Source of the DNA: Treponema ruminis | Lineage (GTDB): Bacteria; Spirochaetota; Spirochaetia; Treponematales; Treponemataceae | DNA: 64,000 nt | Assembly (NCBI GenBank): GCA_017161305.1 | Contig: CP031518.1 | Coordinates: forward strand, 930,001 to 994,000 | Direction: 5' to 3' | Shown: positions 24,778 to 33,419 of the stretch, piece after piece | Position numbering within the stretch: position 1 is the first letter of the stretch | Layout: every line of letters starts with the position of its first letter | Made by a program: the position numbers and the translations under genes | The notes under the pieces: model-generated | Told to the model about the DNA's origin: nothing | Database searches by the model: none | The model's input: only the letters and a program-made list of their open reading frames with translations

Positions 24778-26472
24778 CTATGAATTAATCATCTTATAAA
24801 AATCATCAGCTAAATGTGACATCCTATTTAGAACATTAAAATTTTCTTCCCTGCCTTCATATGATTTCACGAATCTTTTTACACTCTTGAATTCAGATTC
24901 CTTGTAAATAGGTATTTTTTGCTTTAATGGCAAGTTATCACACCGTTCATTTAAATCCTTTTCTAGAGGTAATAAATTTCCTATATTTGAATTTTGTTCT
25001 CCATCAGAATCTGGTAAAATATGTTCAATAGTATATTCTGCTGGCATATTTTTATTTCCTAAATATTCTTCATATATTTCCAATACAAGTTTTGCTTTCT
25101 CGGTTTCCTTAGGATCTTTATAAAATTTAAAATGATTTGAATAACCTATTGTAGAAAAGGCTTTCTTAAACCATTCTTTATTAGGAATTCGTTTTTTAAA
25201 ACTTTCATAAAATTTAGATAATGCCCCATCATCAAAATTTCTTTCTAATTTATAAGCATATTCAGAAATAACAGATGTTATAGTATTTGATTTCTCTTTT
25301 CCGATAAGTGTATAACAAATAAAAAACTGTTTTATAAATGTTATAGCTTCTTTATATTGTTCGTTTGTTATTTTTTCTAAATCTAATTGGTGCATTAAAC
25401 TAAGAATTACTGGTCTAAATTGTTCCTGTCTTTTTGATTTAAAGAATTTAAAAATTGAATACTCCTCAGGTGAACAAATTTGATTTCCTTCAGAATCAAC
25501 TAAAAGTGGATTATATAGTTTTGAATAATAAACAGACTTCTGAATAAAGTCACTAAAAAATGCTTCTACATTATTTGCCTTTACATATGTTTTTATTGCT
25601 TTATATGCATCCTTCCTGTCATTATCATTTATTTTGTATCTATGGATTAGATAGTGTAAGAGATATTTATTAATTCCTGCGCCAAGAAGTTTTTCCATAT
25701 CTTCCCATTCTTGTTTTACTTCATCAACTTTTTCAATTGGCCTGATATAACGCATGACATAATTTTTTAATAACTCATGATCGGCTAAATTTTGACCTCG
25801 AGCATTCAGAATTTCAAAGATAGTATAAGAATCTTCTTCTGTTGTAGCTTCAATACGTACATATTCTGTATTTATGATAGAATCTCTCAATACTGTTATC
25901 TTTCCAGTTTCACCATTTTGTTTAGTTATAAATTCTTCAATTTTTTGTACATAGTATTCAAATGCTTCTTCGATATTTTTATCTTTTTTCTTATCTGTGA
26001 TATAAATTTTTAAGAACGAAGATAGCGTAGGAACTTCACCAAAAGGTATGGTCTGAATTGCGCTTATTATTTTATCTAATCCTAAATGATAGGATGAATA
26101 AAAAATATGGTGTGAATTATTCTTATCATCCTTTGTTGCAATATATTTTTCAGTTCCATAATAATCTGATTCCAAGTTGTTTTTTTTCATTATAAATAGT
26201 AATGCTGATAAAAAGATTGTAATTGTGAATAATCGTTGTTGTCCATCAATAACAGTAAATTTTGACAAACCATCAACTTTTTCTTTTTCTTTTAATAAAA
26301 CAATACTTCCTATAAAATGGTTTGTGTTATTTGAAGTTGCAAACTCTAAATCAGAAAACAAATCTTCCCAATTATCATGATTCCAAACATATTTTCTTTG
26401 ATTTCTTGGAATACGATATAACTGAGATGTTAATAACTCTCTTATTGTTTTTTGTTCTGCAAAGTAACTCAT
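24778..26472 (-). CDS. DUF262/DUF1524 protein (GmrSD-like, possible type IV restriction enzyme)
   Basis: A 564-residue protein. The N-terminal DUF262 domain has YRIPRNQRKYVWNHDNWEDL and the diagnostic FTVIDGQQRLFTI (a ParB-like NTPase/DGQQR motif). The C-terminal DUF1524 part has the HNH-type EYTIEHILPDSDGEQNSNIGNLLPL. GmrSD and related enzymes use the first domain to sense or hydrolyse NTP and the second to cut modified DNA. It lies 19 bp after hsdS and 91 bp before the KAP gene. AT-rich codon use points to recent transfer. The fused S-D architecture is complete; the DNA modification targeted, if any, is unknown. Confidence 0.9.
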   Translation of the reverse strand: MSYFAEQKTIRELLTSQLYRIPRNQRKYVWNHDNWEDLFSDLEFATSNNTNHFIGSIVLLKEKEKVDGLSKFTVIDGQQRLFTITIFLSALLFIMKKNNLESDYYGTEKYIATKDDKNNSHHIFYSSYHLGLDKIISAIQTIPFGEVPTLSSFLKIYITDKKKDKNIEEAFEYYVQKIEEFITKQNGETGKITVLRDSIINTEYVRIEATTEEDSYTIFEILNARGQNLADHELLKNYVMRYIRPIEKVDEVKQEWEDMEKLLGAGINKYLLHYLIHRYKINDNDRKDAYKAIKTYVKANNVEAFFSDFIQKSVYYSKLYNPLLVDSEGNQICSPEEYSIFKFFKSKRQEQFRPVILSLMHQLDLEKITNEQYKEAITFIKQFFICYTLIGKEKSNTITSVISEYAYKLERNFDDGALSKFYESFKKRIPNKEWFKKAFSTIGYSNHFKFYKDPKETEKAKLVLEIYEEYLGNKNMPAEYTIEHILPDSDGEQNSNIGNLLPLEKDLNERCDNLPLKQKIPIYKESEFKSVKRFVKSYEGREENFNVLNRMSHLADDFYKMINS

Positions 26473-26491
26473 TTTTTTTCTTCCCTTTTAA

Positions 26492-27721
26492 TTATTTTAA
26501 TTCAAGTTTACCACTCATCAATCTAGGTAACAACAAGTTACGCTGTTGTGTCAGGTTGGTGATTTGTTCGGAAAGGAGTTCTGCTTTTGCAATAAAAGAA
26601 TTTGCCCTTTCTGAAAACTGTTGTTGTACTTTTTCTGGCGGAAGAAGAACTTTTATTTTTTTCATCATTGAACCAGATAATTCAGGAAAAGTTGCTCCAC
26701 TTGCTATGCTCTGCAAATAGTTTTTATTCATTCTGAAGTAATAATATAAATATATTGGTTGAATCACAGATGTATTACAAACAACGCTTTTGAATCCTTG
26801 ATTTGTACATATCGGATTTTTGGCTAATGCAACATAACCGACAGGTGCCCGTGATGAAAGTAAAACAGTATCTTTAGGCATCATTTTTGCACTTGATTTT
26901 TTCAAACCTAATTCAGTTATATTTTTTGATCCTCGACTGACATAAACATTTGTATTATCAGATAAATCAACAGGAGAGAGCCAAGGAATATCACCATCCC
27001 AATATTCTTCATTTTCTGTTGAAGGTGTTCCTCCACCAATTACTTCACCAACATTTCCAATTCTTTCTACCTTCCACCCCTCTGGAATTCCATTTTCAAA
27101 CTCGGTGGTTTGCCAGCCGGGGAAGCGGAAGCGGACGAACCATTCTTTGTAGAGTTCGCTTGCGGCGGTTTGCAGGGCTTCTATCTGCTTTTTGTAGTTT
27201 TGTATGAGGTTGTCGTAGGCTGATAGTATTGAGGCGATTTTTTGTTGGGTGGGGATAGGGGGAAGTTGAACCTTTATTTTATTTAAAGTTCCTAAAAACA
27301 AGCAAGGTTGTGCTGACCCCGTTGCAATTACATGGAAATAATAATTAAATGAATTTGTTCCCAGCAAGTAAAAAAGAAATATAGGATCTGCAATTTTTGT
27401 ATTGGCTTTTATTATTCCTACACTTCTTTGAAATTCATAATTTTCAGAACCATCACCAACTATTGCTAAGTCTCCAACATTTGCTCCAACTGTTGTTATT
27501 GCAATATCATTTTTTGATAATTTTGTTCGTTTTTTTAATTTATTACATAATTCACGATTTATTTTTCTATCTGTATTTTCATCAAAAACAATTCTTCCAC
27601 ATTGAATATTTTTTGCACTCAATAATAAACAGTCTCCATTTTCATCATCAATGACTGTATTATGTACTCCATCACAAATATTTAGAGAAATGTCTTTTAA
27701 TGTGTAAGTTCGTGTTTCCAT
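26492..27721 (-). CDS. hsdS: HsdS, type I restriction-modification specificity subunit
   Basis: A 409-residue protein with two target-recognition domains (about 1-150 and 215-360), each followed by a conserved helical spacer (PTQQKIASILSAYDNLIQNYKKQIEAL and PEKVQQQFSERANSFIAKAELL). The second domain has IPEGWKVERIGNVGEVIGGGTPS and WLSPVDL, common in HsdS. The central spacer (about 27100-27240) is GC-rich while both recognition domains are AT-rich, so the recognition domains look exchanged. It sets the DNA sequence bound by HsdM and HsdR. The gene starts 184 bp after the hsdM stop. Confidence 0.94.
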   Translation of the reverse strand: METRTYTLKDISLNICDGVHNTVIDDENGDCLLLSAKNIQCGRIVFDENTDRKINRELCNKLKKRTKLSKNDIAITTVGANVGDLAIVGDGSENYEFQRSVGIIKANTKIADPIFLFYLLGTNSFNYYFHVIATGSAQPCLFLGTLNKIKVQLPPIPTQQKIASILSAYDNLIQNYKKQIEALQTAASELYKEWFVRFRFPGWQTTEFENGIPEGWKVERIGNVGEVIGGGTPSTENEEYWDGDIPWLSPVDLSDNTNVYVSRGSKNITELGLKKSSAKMMPKDTVLLSSRAPVGYVALAKNPICTNQGFKSVVCNTSVIQPIYLYYYFRMNKNYLQSIASGATFPELSGSMMKKIKVLLPPEKVQQQFSERANSFIAKAELLSEQITNLTQQRNLLLPRLMSGKLELK

Positions 27722-27905
27722 TTTCCTAATTCTCTTTTATAGATCCCGAAACAAGTTCGGGATGACAAGTTTTTTTGCCCTCTTGCGAGCTTTCACGCGT
27801 TAGGGATTGTAGGGGCGGTGCAGCCGTTCTCGCGAAGCGAGAATGGAGGTAGCGCAGCGTACGGAACCCCGGAAAGCCCGACCGACGCAAAGCGGCGGGA
27901 ACGCC
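27722..27905. other. GC-rich hairpin module between hsdM and hsdS
   Basis: No gene. Hairpins seen: ATCCCGAA/TTCGGGAT, TTCTCGC/GCGAGAA, and an enclosing GTTAGGG (27799-27805) / CCCTAAC (27904-27910). The right arm overlaps the hsdM stop codon. The base composition contrasts with the AT-rich hsdS. It looks like an inserted palindromic repeat unit that separates two genes normally packed tightly. Confidence 0.6.
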
Positions 27906-29645
27906 CTAACTAATCAACTCCTTCAAATTATCTGCAATCTGTTTTTCGAGAGTTGCGGCTTCTTTGCTTAAGTCACCAAGCTCGGTGTTGAGGCCCAGCA
28001 TTTTGGCTTTGAACTCAGCTTCGGTCATGCCATCGTCTTCGATTACAACTCCGACGTAGCGGCCGGCATTGAGGGAATAATCCTGGTCGCGGATGCCGTC
28101 TTCGCCTTCTATGCTGGCGGCTTTGCAGAGGCCTATTACATCGGTGTAGGTGCCGTTTGGAAAGCGTTCATTAAGCCAGTCTATCTGAGTCTGCCAGTAG
28201 TTTTTTGTTTTTACTTCTTTGTCGTCGCTTGCTTGAGGGGCTGCTTTAAGGGCGGCGGTGTATTCTGCTATGAGGTCTTTAAAGGCCTGGGTGTCGCCAT
28301 TGTAGAGGCGGGTGATGATTCCCAGATTTTTTATCTGCTCGTCGCTGAATTTTCTGTGGGCACGGTCTACCTGGGTAAAGATAGAGCGGGCATCTATAAA
28401 AAGGATTTTGTCTTTCTTCTGCTCGTCCTGGGTTTTCTGTTTGTCGAAGAACCAGAGGGTTGCAGGAAGCGTAACGGAAGAAAACATATTGCTTGGAAGG
28501 GTTACCATCTGGCTGATAATTCCTTCTTCTATCATCTTTTTGCGGATTTCAAGTTCTGAACCGCCGGCATCGCTTGCGGAGTTTGCCATAACAAGGGCTG
28601 CTTTTCCTGTAGCATTGAGTGAGCTTGCAAAATAACTTATCCAGAGGTAGTTTGCATTTGGAACTGTTTCTTTTTTGTCGCTGCCTTTTTTGGCTGTTTT
28701 GGATTTGTTCTTTGGAACTCCGTAGATATTAAAGCGCGGGTCGTCTTTTACTTTGTCATACACAACTTCGTCTACGTTGAATGGCGGATTTGCCATTACG
28801 TAATCAAAGTTGCCTACTGCATTGTGTGGGTCTGAATAGAAGGAGTTTGCTTCTACGATTTCGCCGCGGACGTTGTTCAAAAGAAGATTCATTTTTGCAA
28901 GCTTTACGGTGTCGGGTTCTTTTTCTACGCCGTAGCAGCGGAACTTCATTACTTCATCAGAAGATTTGTTGTGGCGGTGCATAAAGCGGGCTGCCTGAAC
29001 AAACATACCGCCGGAACCACAGGCCGGGTCTAAGATTTTCTTTTCGCCATTTTGCGGCTGGAGAACTTCTACCATGTAGCGGACTACGGTTGCAGGTGTA
29101 TAGAAGGTTCCGCCGTCTTTTCCTTCCTGAAGGGCAAATTCGCCGAGGAAGAATTCGTAGATTTCGCCAAAGAGGTCTACGCTGATGTTTTCCGGAATAT
29201 CCATAAAGATGCGCATGATGTTGGAAAGGAGTTCAGGCTCTTCTTCCGGCACGAGCTGGCCGTATACTTCTTTTGGAAGAACGCCGTCCATTTTTTCGTT
29301 TTCGCGTTCTATGGCTTCCATCGCCTTTTTTACGAGGGTTGCTTTGTTTGCGTCATCTGGCGCGTCGTTGATTGTTGTGTAATAAGCTTCTGGCGGAAGG
29401 TAAAAACCGCAGTATTTGATAGAGATTTCTTTTATGGATTTTTCGGCTCGTGTGCCTTTTGATTTATTGTATTCGGCTTCAATTTCTGCTTTGTGCTGTT
29501 TGTAAAGAATGTCTGCGTAGCGCAAAAAGATTAAGCCTAAAATTGGCTGTCCGTATTTATTTGCTGCTAAGTGGGCGCTGGCACGAAGTACATCTGCTGC
29601 GTGCCAGAGGTTGTCTTTTAGGGTTTTGAGTTCTGAGTCGGTCAT
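27906..29645 (-). CDS. hsdM: HsdM, type I restriction-modification DNA adenine methyltransferase
   Basis: A 579-residue protein: HsdM N-terminal helical domain (LRASAHLAANKYGQPILGLIFLRYADI), SAM motif I LDPACGSGGMFVQ, catalytic motif IV NPPFN (VMANPPFNVDEV), and a C-terminal coiled segment. It methylates adenine at the HsdS-defined site and forms the M2S core. It is the first gene of the island. Its codon use is closer to the host than that of the genes downstream. The encoded order is hsdM, hsdS, GmrSD-like, KAP, fic, hsdR. Confidence 0.96.
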   Translation of the reverse strand: MTDSELKTLKDNLWHAADVLRASAHLAANKYGQPILGLIFLRYADILYKQHKAEIEAEYNKSKGTRAEKSIKEISIKYCGFYLPPEAYYTTINDAPDDANKATLVKKAMEAIERENEKMDGVLPKEVYGQLVPEEEPELLSNIMRIFMDIPENISVDLFGEIYEFFLGEFALQEGKDGGTFYTPATVVRYMVEVLQPQNGEKKILDPACGSGGMFVQAARFMHRHNKSSDEVMKFRCYGVEKEPDTVKLAKMNLLLNNVRGEIVEANSFYSDPHNAVGNFDYVMANPPFNVDEVVYDKVKDDPRFNIYGVPKNKSKTAKKGSDKKETVPNANYLWISYFASSLNATGKAALVMANSASDAGGSELEIRKKMIEEGIISQMVTLPSNMFSSVTLPATLWFFDKQKTQDEQKKDKILFIDARSIFTQVDRAHRKFSDEQIKNLGIITRLYNGDTQAFKDLIAEYTAALKAAPQASDDKEVKTKNYWQTQIDWLNERFPNGTYTDVIGLCKAASIEGEDGIRDQDYSLNAGRYVGVVIEDDGMTEAEFKAKMLGLNTELGDLSKEAATLEKQIADNLKELIS

Positions 29646-29675
29646 TTATGTATCCTGCACTTTTAATTATATTCC

Positions 29676-29684
29676 ATTATATCA
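29676..29684 (-). promoter_or_regulatory. probable extended -10 promoter of hsdM
   Basis: Minus strand TGATATAAT about 30 bp upstream of the hsdM ATG is an extended -10. No good -35 is seen at the right distance (a TTGACG lies too close), so the call is tentative. Confidence 0.4.
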
Positions 29685-29754
29685 ACATTCACTCGTCAAA
29701 TATAGGCGTTATTTTGAACTTCTTCACTCTGAAAAATCACATTTTTTTTATTAT

Positions 29755-29789
29755 TACCCATTGACTAACTAGGTAAATATCATTATAAC
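29755..29789 (+). promoter_or_regulatory. metQ operon promoter with amino-acid regulon operator
   Basis: TACCCATTGAC-TAAC-TAGGTA at 29755-29775 overlaps the -35 TTGACT (29761-29766); TATAAC (29784-29789) follows after 17 bp. A further ACCTAATAGG segment lies in the leader. The operator is nearly the same as at metN and at 39275. Confidence 0.8.
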
Positions 29790-29847
29790 AATATCATCTT
29801 AAAACCTACTAACCTAATAGGGAATACAAAACATTAAGGAGTCAAAT

Positions 29848-30672
29848 ATGAAAAAAATTATCGCAGCAGTTTTAATCGGAGCAGTCGCTCTCACATCAGT
29901 TTTCGCGGCTAAAAAGAAGAACACCGTCGTCAAATTGGGCGTCGTTGGTTCAATCTATGAGGACTTGTGGGCACCTGCTCAGAAGCTACTAAAAAAGCAG
30001 GGAATCGACCTCAAGTTCGTCCAGTTCTCTGACTATGTTACACCGAACAACGCTCTTTCAAACGGCGAAATCGATTTGAACGCTTTCCAGCACCGAATCT
30101 TCCTCCAGAACGAAATCGACAACCACAAATACGATGTAAAACTCATCGGAAACACATTCATCATCCCTCTCAACCTTTACTCAGTCAAAGTAAAGTCAGT
30201 TTCAGAACTTAAATCAGGCTCAATCGTCGCAATCCCGAACGATGTTACAAACGGCGGACGCGCAATCAAAGTTCTGGCTGCAGCAGGTCTCATCACCCTC
30301 AAATCAGACGCAGGCTTCAATCCGACAGTAAATGACATCGCAGAAAACAAGAGCGGCATCGTAATCAAGGAACTTGCGGCAAACACAATTCCGGCCGCCC
30401 TCAAGGATGTTGACGCTGCAATCGTAAACGGAAACTACGCCCTCGACTTCGGAATCAAAACCGAGTCAGCAATCTTCAAGGACACATCGGTCTCAGAAAA
30501 AGCCTACTGGAACCTCATCGCAGCCCGCGGCAAAGACCTTCAGGACAGCGCAAAAGTCGAAATCTTCAAGAAAGTCGTAAAAGCTTTCCAGACAGCCGAG
30601 ACAGAAAAAGTCTTCAACAAGGACTTCGGCGGCTACTTCATCAAAGAAGGCTGGGACATAGACGAGTTCTAG
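29848..30672 (+). CDS. metQ: MetQ/NlpA-family substrate-binding protein (paralogue 1)
   Basis: A 274-residue binding protein with signal peptide MKKIIAAVLIGAVALTSVFA, the MetQ features VQFSDYVTPNNALSNGEIDLNAFQH and AIPNDVTNGGRAIKVL, and the VNGNYAL segment. There is no lipobox Cys, so it seems to be soluble in the periplasm, unlike most MetQ. It should deliver methionine or a relative to MetN-MetI encoded 12 kb away on the other side of the R-M island. It leads a five-gene operon with gaps of 8-10 bp: metQ, msrA, metQ, FAD oxidase, aminotransferase. Confidence 0.92.
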   Translation: MKKIIAAVLIGAVALTSVFAAKKKNTVVKLGVVGSIYEDLWAPAQKLLKKQGIDLKFVQFSDYVTPNNALSNGEIDLNAFQHRIFLQNEIDNHKYDVKLIGNTFIIPLNLYSVKVKSVSELKSGSIVAIPNDVTNGGRAIKVLAAAGLITLKSDAGFNPTVNDIAENKSGIVIKELAANTIPAALKDVDAAIVNGNYALDFGIKTESAIFKDTSVSEKAYWNLIAARGKDLQDSAKVEIFKKVVKAFQTAETEKVFNKDFGGYFIKEGWDIDEF

Positions 30673-30680
30673 GATTCAGA

Positions 30681-31184
30681 ATGAAAACTATTTATCTTGC
30701 CGCAGGATGTTTTTGGGGTACGCAGAAGTTTTTTGATCAGTTTGACGGTGTTAGAAAAACTGTCACAGGATATGCTAACGGAAATACAGAAAATCCGAGC
30801 TATGAGGATGTTAAGCATCACAACAGCGGGCATGCAGAAACCGTCAAAATTGATTTTGATGAGAAATTGATTTCCATCGAAAAACTTCTTGAATACTACT
30901 TTCTGATTATTGACCCTCTCTCTGTGAACAAACAGGGAGAGGATGAAGGAATACAGTACAGAACCGGAATTTACTATGAAGATTCGGAATTGCTTCCTTC
31001 AATCGAAAAGGTAGTTTCAGAACAGGAAAAGAAAATCGGTCAGAAACTTGCCGTGGAAGTTCTTCCTTTGAATAATTTCTACACGGCGGAAGAATACCAC
31101 CAAAAATATCTTGAGAAAAATCCCGGCGGATATTGCCATATTAATCCGGTGATGTTCAGCCTATACAAAAAGTTAAAAAAATAG
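30681..31184 (+). CDS. msrA: peptide-methionine (S)-S-oxide reductase
   Basis: A 167-residue enzyme with the catalytic GCFWGTQ (GCFWG, Cys at residue 10), the GYANGNTENPSYEDV segment and AEEYHQKYL. It reduces the S-epimer of methionine sulfoxide, free or in proteins, using thioredoxin. No signal peptide, so it is cytoplasmic. Its position between two metQ genes suggests that imported methionine sulfoxide is reduced here (inference). Confidence 0.95.
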   Translation: MKTIYLAAGCFWGTQKFFDQFDGVRKTVTGYANGNTENPSYEDVKHHNSGHAETVKIDFDEKLISIEKLLEYYFLIIDPLSVNKQGEDEGIQYRTGIYYEDSELLPSIEKVVSEQEKKIGQKLAVEVLPLNNFYTAEEYHQKYLEKNPGGYCHINPVMFSLYKKLKK

Positions 31185-31193
31185 GAGACCGTT

Positions 31194-32030
31194 ATGAAAA
31201 AAATTATTGCGGCAGTTCTGCTCGCTGGTTTTGCATTCGCATCAGTTTATGGAGCTGCTAAAAAGTCAAAGCAGGTCGTAAAAATCGGTGTAACAGGCGC
31301 AATGTATGATGATGTCTGGGAACCGGCTATTAAGAATCTTGCAAAAAAAGGAATTAACGTTAAGCTCGTTCAGTTTTCAGATTATGTTGCTCCAAGCCGT
31401 GCTCTTGAAGACGGGGAGATTGATTTACATGCCTGCCTTAGCCGTGTATTCTTTGAATCTGAAGTAAAAAGTCACGGTTATCATCTTCAGCGGGTTGCAA
31501 ACACAATCTATGCACCTCTTAAAGTTTTTTCCGTAAAAATTAAATCCGTAAGCGAACTCAAAGAAGGCGATATCATAGCTATTCCGAACGAAGCTACAAA
31601 CGAAGGCCGTGCACTCAAACTTTTGGATTCGGTAGGAATCATCAAATTAAAAGAAAATGCAGGATTTAATCCTACTCTTGATGATATTGAATCTATTCCG
31701 ACTGGCGTAAAATTCAAGCAGCTGGCTTCCAACCTGATTCCATCCGCTCTGGTTGATGTTACAGCAGCAGTTATCAACGGAAATTATGCGCTTGATTTTG
31801 GAATTGACCCAAAACTTGCAATTGCAACAGAACTTCACCCTGACACTCCTTACTGGAACCTGATTGCGGCACGAACTTCTGATTTGAGTGATAAAAATCG
31901 TGTGAAACTATTTGATGAAATCGCAAAAGAATTTCAGAAAGAAGCAACTGCAAAAGTTCTTGAGAAAAAATTCACTGGTGCTCTCAGACCTGTAGGCTGG
32001 GACATTGACGAACTGAAAAACTACAAATAA
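31194..32030 (+). CDS. MetQ/NlpA-family substrate-binding protein (paralogue 2)
   Basis: A 278-residue protein similar to the first MetQ over its length (SDYVAPSRALEDGEIDLHACL; AIPNEATNEGRALKLL; VINGNYALDFGI) with signal peptide ending near FASVYGA and no lipobox Cys. At a position where MetQ1 has NAFQHRIF it has HACLSRVF, a ligand-site difference, so it may bind a different ligand such as an oxidised or hydroxylated methionine. Fourth-codon spacing and an AGGAG Shine-Dalgarno link it to msrA. Confidence 0.9.
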   Translation: MKKIIAAVLLAGFAFASVYGAAKKSKQVVKIGVTGAMYDDVWEPAIKNLAKKGINVKLVQFSDYVAPSRALEDGEIDLHACLSRVFFESEVKSHGYHLQRVANTIYAPLKVFSVKIKSVSELKEGDIIAIPNEATNEGRALKLLDSVGIIKLKENAGFNPTLDDIESIPTGVKFKQLASNLIPSALVDVTAAVINGNYALDFGIDPKLAIATELHPDTPYWNLIAARTSDLSDKNRVKLFDEIAKEFQKEATAKVLEKKFTGALRPVGWDIDELKNYK

Positions 32031-32040
32031 GAATAAAAAA

Positions 32041-33411
32041 ATGGCAGACATAACCGAACTTTCAAACATTATTTCTGATAAAAATCGTCTTGTTTTTGCT
32101 CCTTCAATCGAAGCCAAATACCTTTCCGACACGCTCGGTCGCAAAAAAGGCTCGGCTTCGGCTCTTGTCTTCCCGGTTTCCACAGAGGAGGTAAGTGCGG
32201 TCGCAAAGTTCGCCTATGAAAACAGGATTCCTCTCACTCCGCGCGGGGCGGGCACGAATCTTGTCGGCTCTACTGTTCCACACGACGGAGCAATCATCAT
32301 CGACTTTTCCTTGATGAACAAAGTTCTTGAACTTGATAAGGAGAACTTTACCGCCTGGGTTGAACCGGGAGTCATTCTTGAGGATTTTCAGAAATATGTG
32401 GAAGGCGAGGGGCTTTTTTATCCGCCTGATCCGGGCGAAAAGCGGGCTTCAATAGGCGGAAATATTTCCACAAACGCCGGGGGCATGAGGGCAGTCAAAT
32501 ACGGAGTCACCCGAAACTATGTCATGGCCCTGGAGCTTGTAAAAGCAGACGGCACTGTCATTACGGTCGGAAGCAAAAACCGCAAGGACACGACAGGCCT
32601 TGATTTGAAGGACGTCGTAATCGGTTCGGAGGGAACTCTTGCCATAATCACAAAATGTCTTCTCCGCCTGATCGGAAAGCCTGAAAAATCATTGAGCCTT
32701 CTGGCCGGCTTTGGATCGCTAAAAGCTGGAATCGAAGCCGTTCCAAAAATCCTCAAGGCAAACCTCAATCCGACGGCACTGGAGTTCATCGAAAGAAAGG
32801 TCGTAAAGCTTGGCGAGGATTTTTTGAAAATCAAATTCCCGCTTGAAAGCGAAGCCTATCTTTTGCTCACTTTCGACGGCAGCAAAGAAGAAATTGACTC
32901 AGCCTTTGCAAAACTTGGAGAAGTGCTCAAGTCTTCCGCAGAAAAAATCATTTCCCTTGATGACGCGGCTCTGGCACAGAATGTCTGGCGCATCCGGGGC
33001 TGTCTTGTAAAGGCGGTGGAAGCCGTGAGCGAGCAGGAACCGCTTGATATTGTCGTGCCGATTTCCAAAATCCCCGATTTCGTCGAGTTCGTAAACGAGC
33101 TTGAAAGACAGAGCGGAATGCAGATGATAAGCTTCGGTCATGCTGGCGACGGAAATGTCCACCTTTGCGTAGTGCGCGGAAGTCGAAGTGATGCAGAGTG
33201 GGAGAGTGAACTCCACGCAAATCTTGAAAAACTCTACGCAAAGGCACATAATCTTGGCGGACTGATTTCAGGCGAGCACGGTCTTGGCGTGAGCAAGCGG
33301 GATTTCTTCTTCAAAGAAACACCTGCCGAAAATGTTGCGCTTATGAACAGCGTGAAACTCGCCTTTGACCCGCAGGGAATCCTGAATCCTAAAATCAGCT
33401 ATGTAAAATAG
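32041..33411 (+). CDS. FAD-linked 2-hydroxyacid oxidase/dehydrogenase (GlcD type)
   Basis: A 456-residue flavoprotein with the FAD_binding_4 region (TPRGAGTNLVGSTVPHDGAIIIDFS, DPGEKRASIGGNISTNAGGMRAVKYG) and the GlcD C-terminal HAGDGNVHLCV and SGEHGLGVSKRDFF. Such enzymes oxidise D-lactate, glycolate or other D-2-hydroxyacids to 2-oxoacids. Along with the L-specific dehydrogenase after metI, both stereoisomers of a hydroxyacid could be converted. It sits 10 bp after metQ2 and 8 bp before the aminotransferase. Exact substrate not readable. Confidence 0.9.
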   Translation: MADITELSNIISDKNRLVFAPSIEAKYLSDTLGRKKGSASALVFPVSTEEVSAVAKFAYENRIPLTPRGAGTNLVGSTVPHDGAIIIDFSLMNKVLELDKENFTAWVEPGVILEDFQKYVEGEGLFYPPDPGEKRASIGGNISTNAGGMRAVKYGVTRNYVMALELVKADGTVITVGSKNRKDTTGLDLKDVVIGSEGTLAIITKCLLRLIGKPEKSLSLLAGFGSLKAGIEAVPKILKANLNPTALEFIERKVVKLGEDFLKIKFPLESEAYLLLTFDGSKEEIDSAFAKLGEVLKSSAEKIISLDDAALAQNVWRIRGCLVKAVEAVSEQEPLDIVVPISKIPDFVEFVNELERQSGMQMISFGHAGDGNVHLCVVRGSRSDAEWESELHANLEKLYAKAHNLGGLISGEHGLGVSKRDFFFKETPAENVALMNSVKLAFDPQGILNPKISYVK

Positions 33412-33419
33412 AGGAAAAT

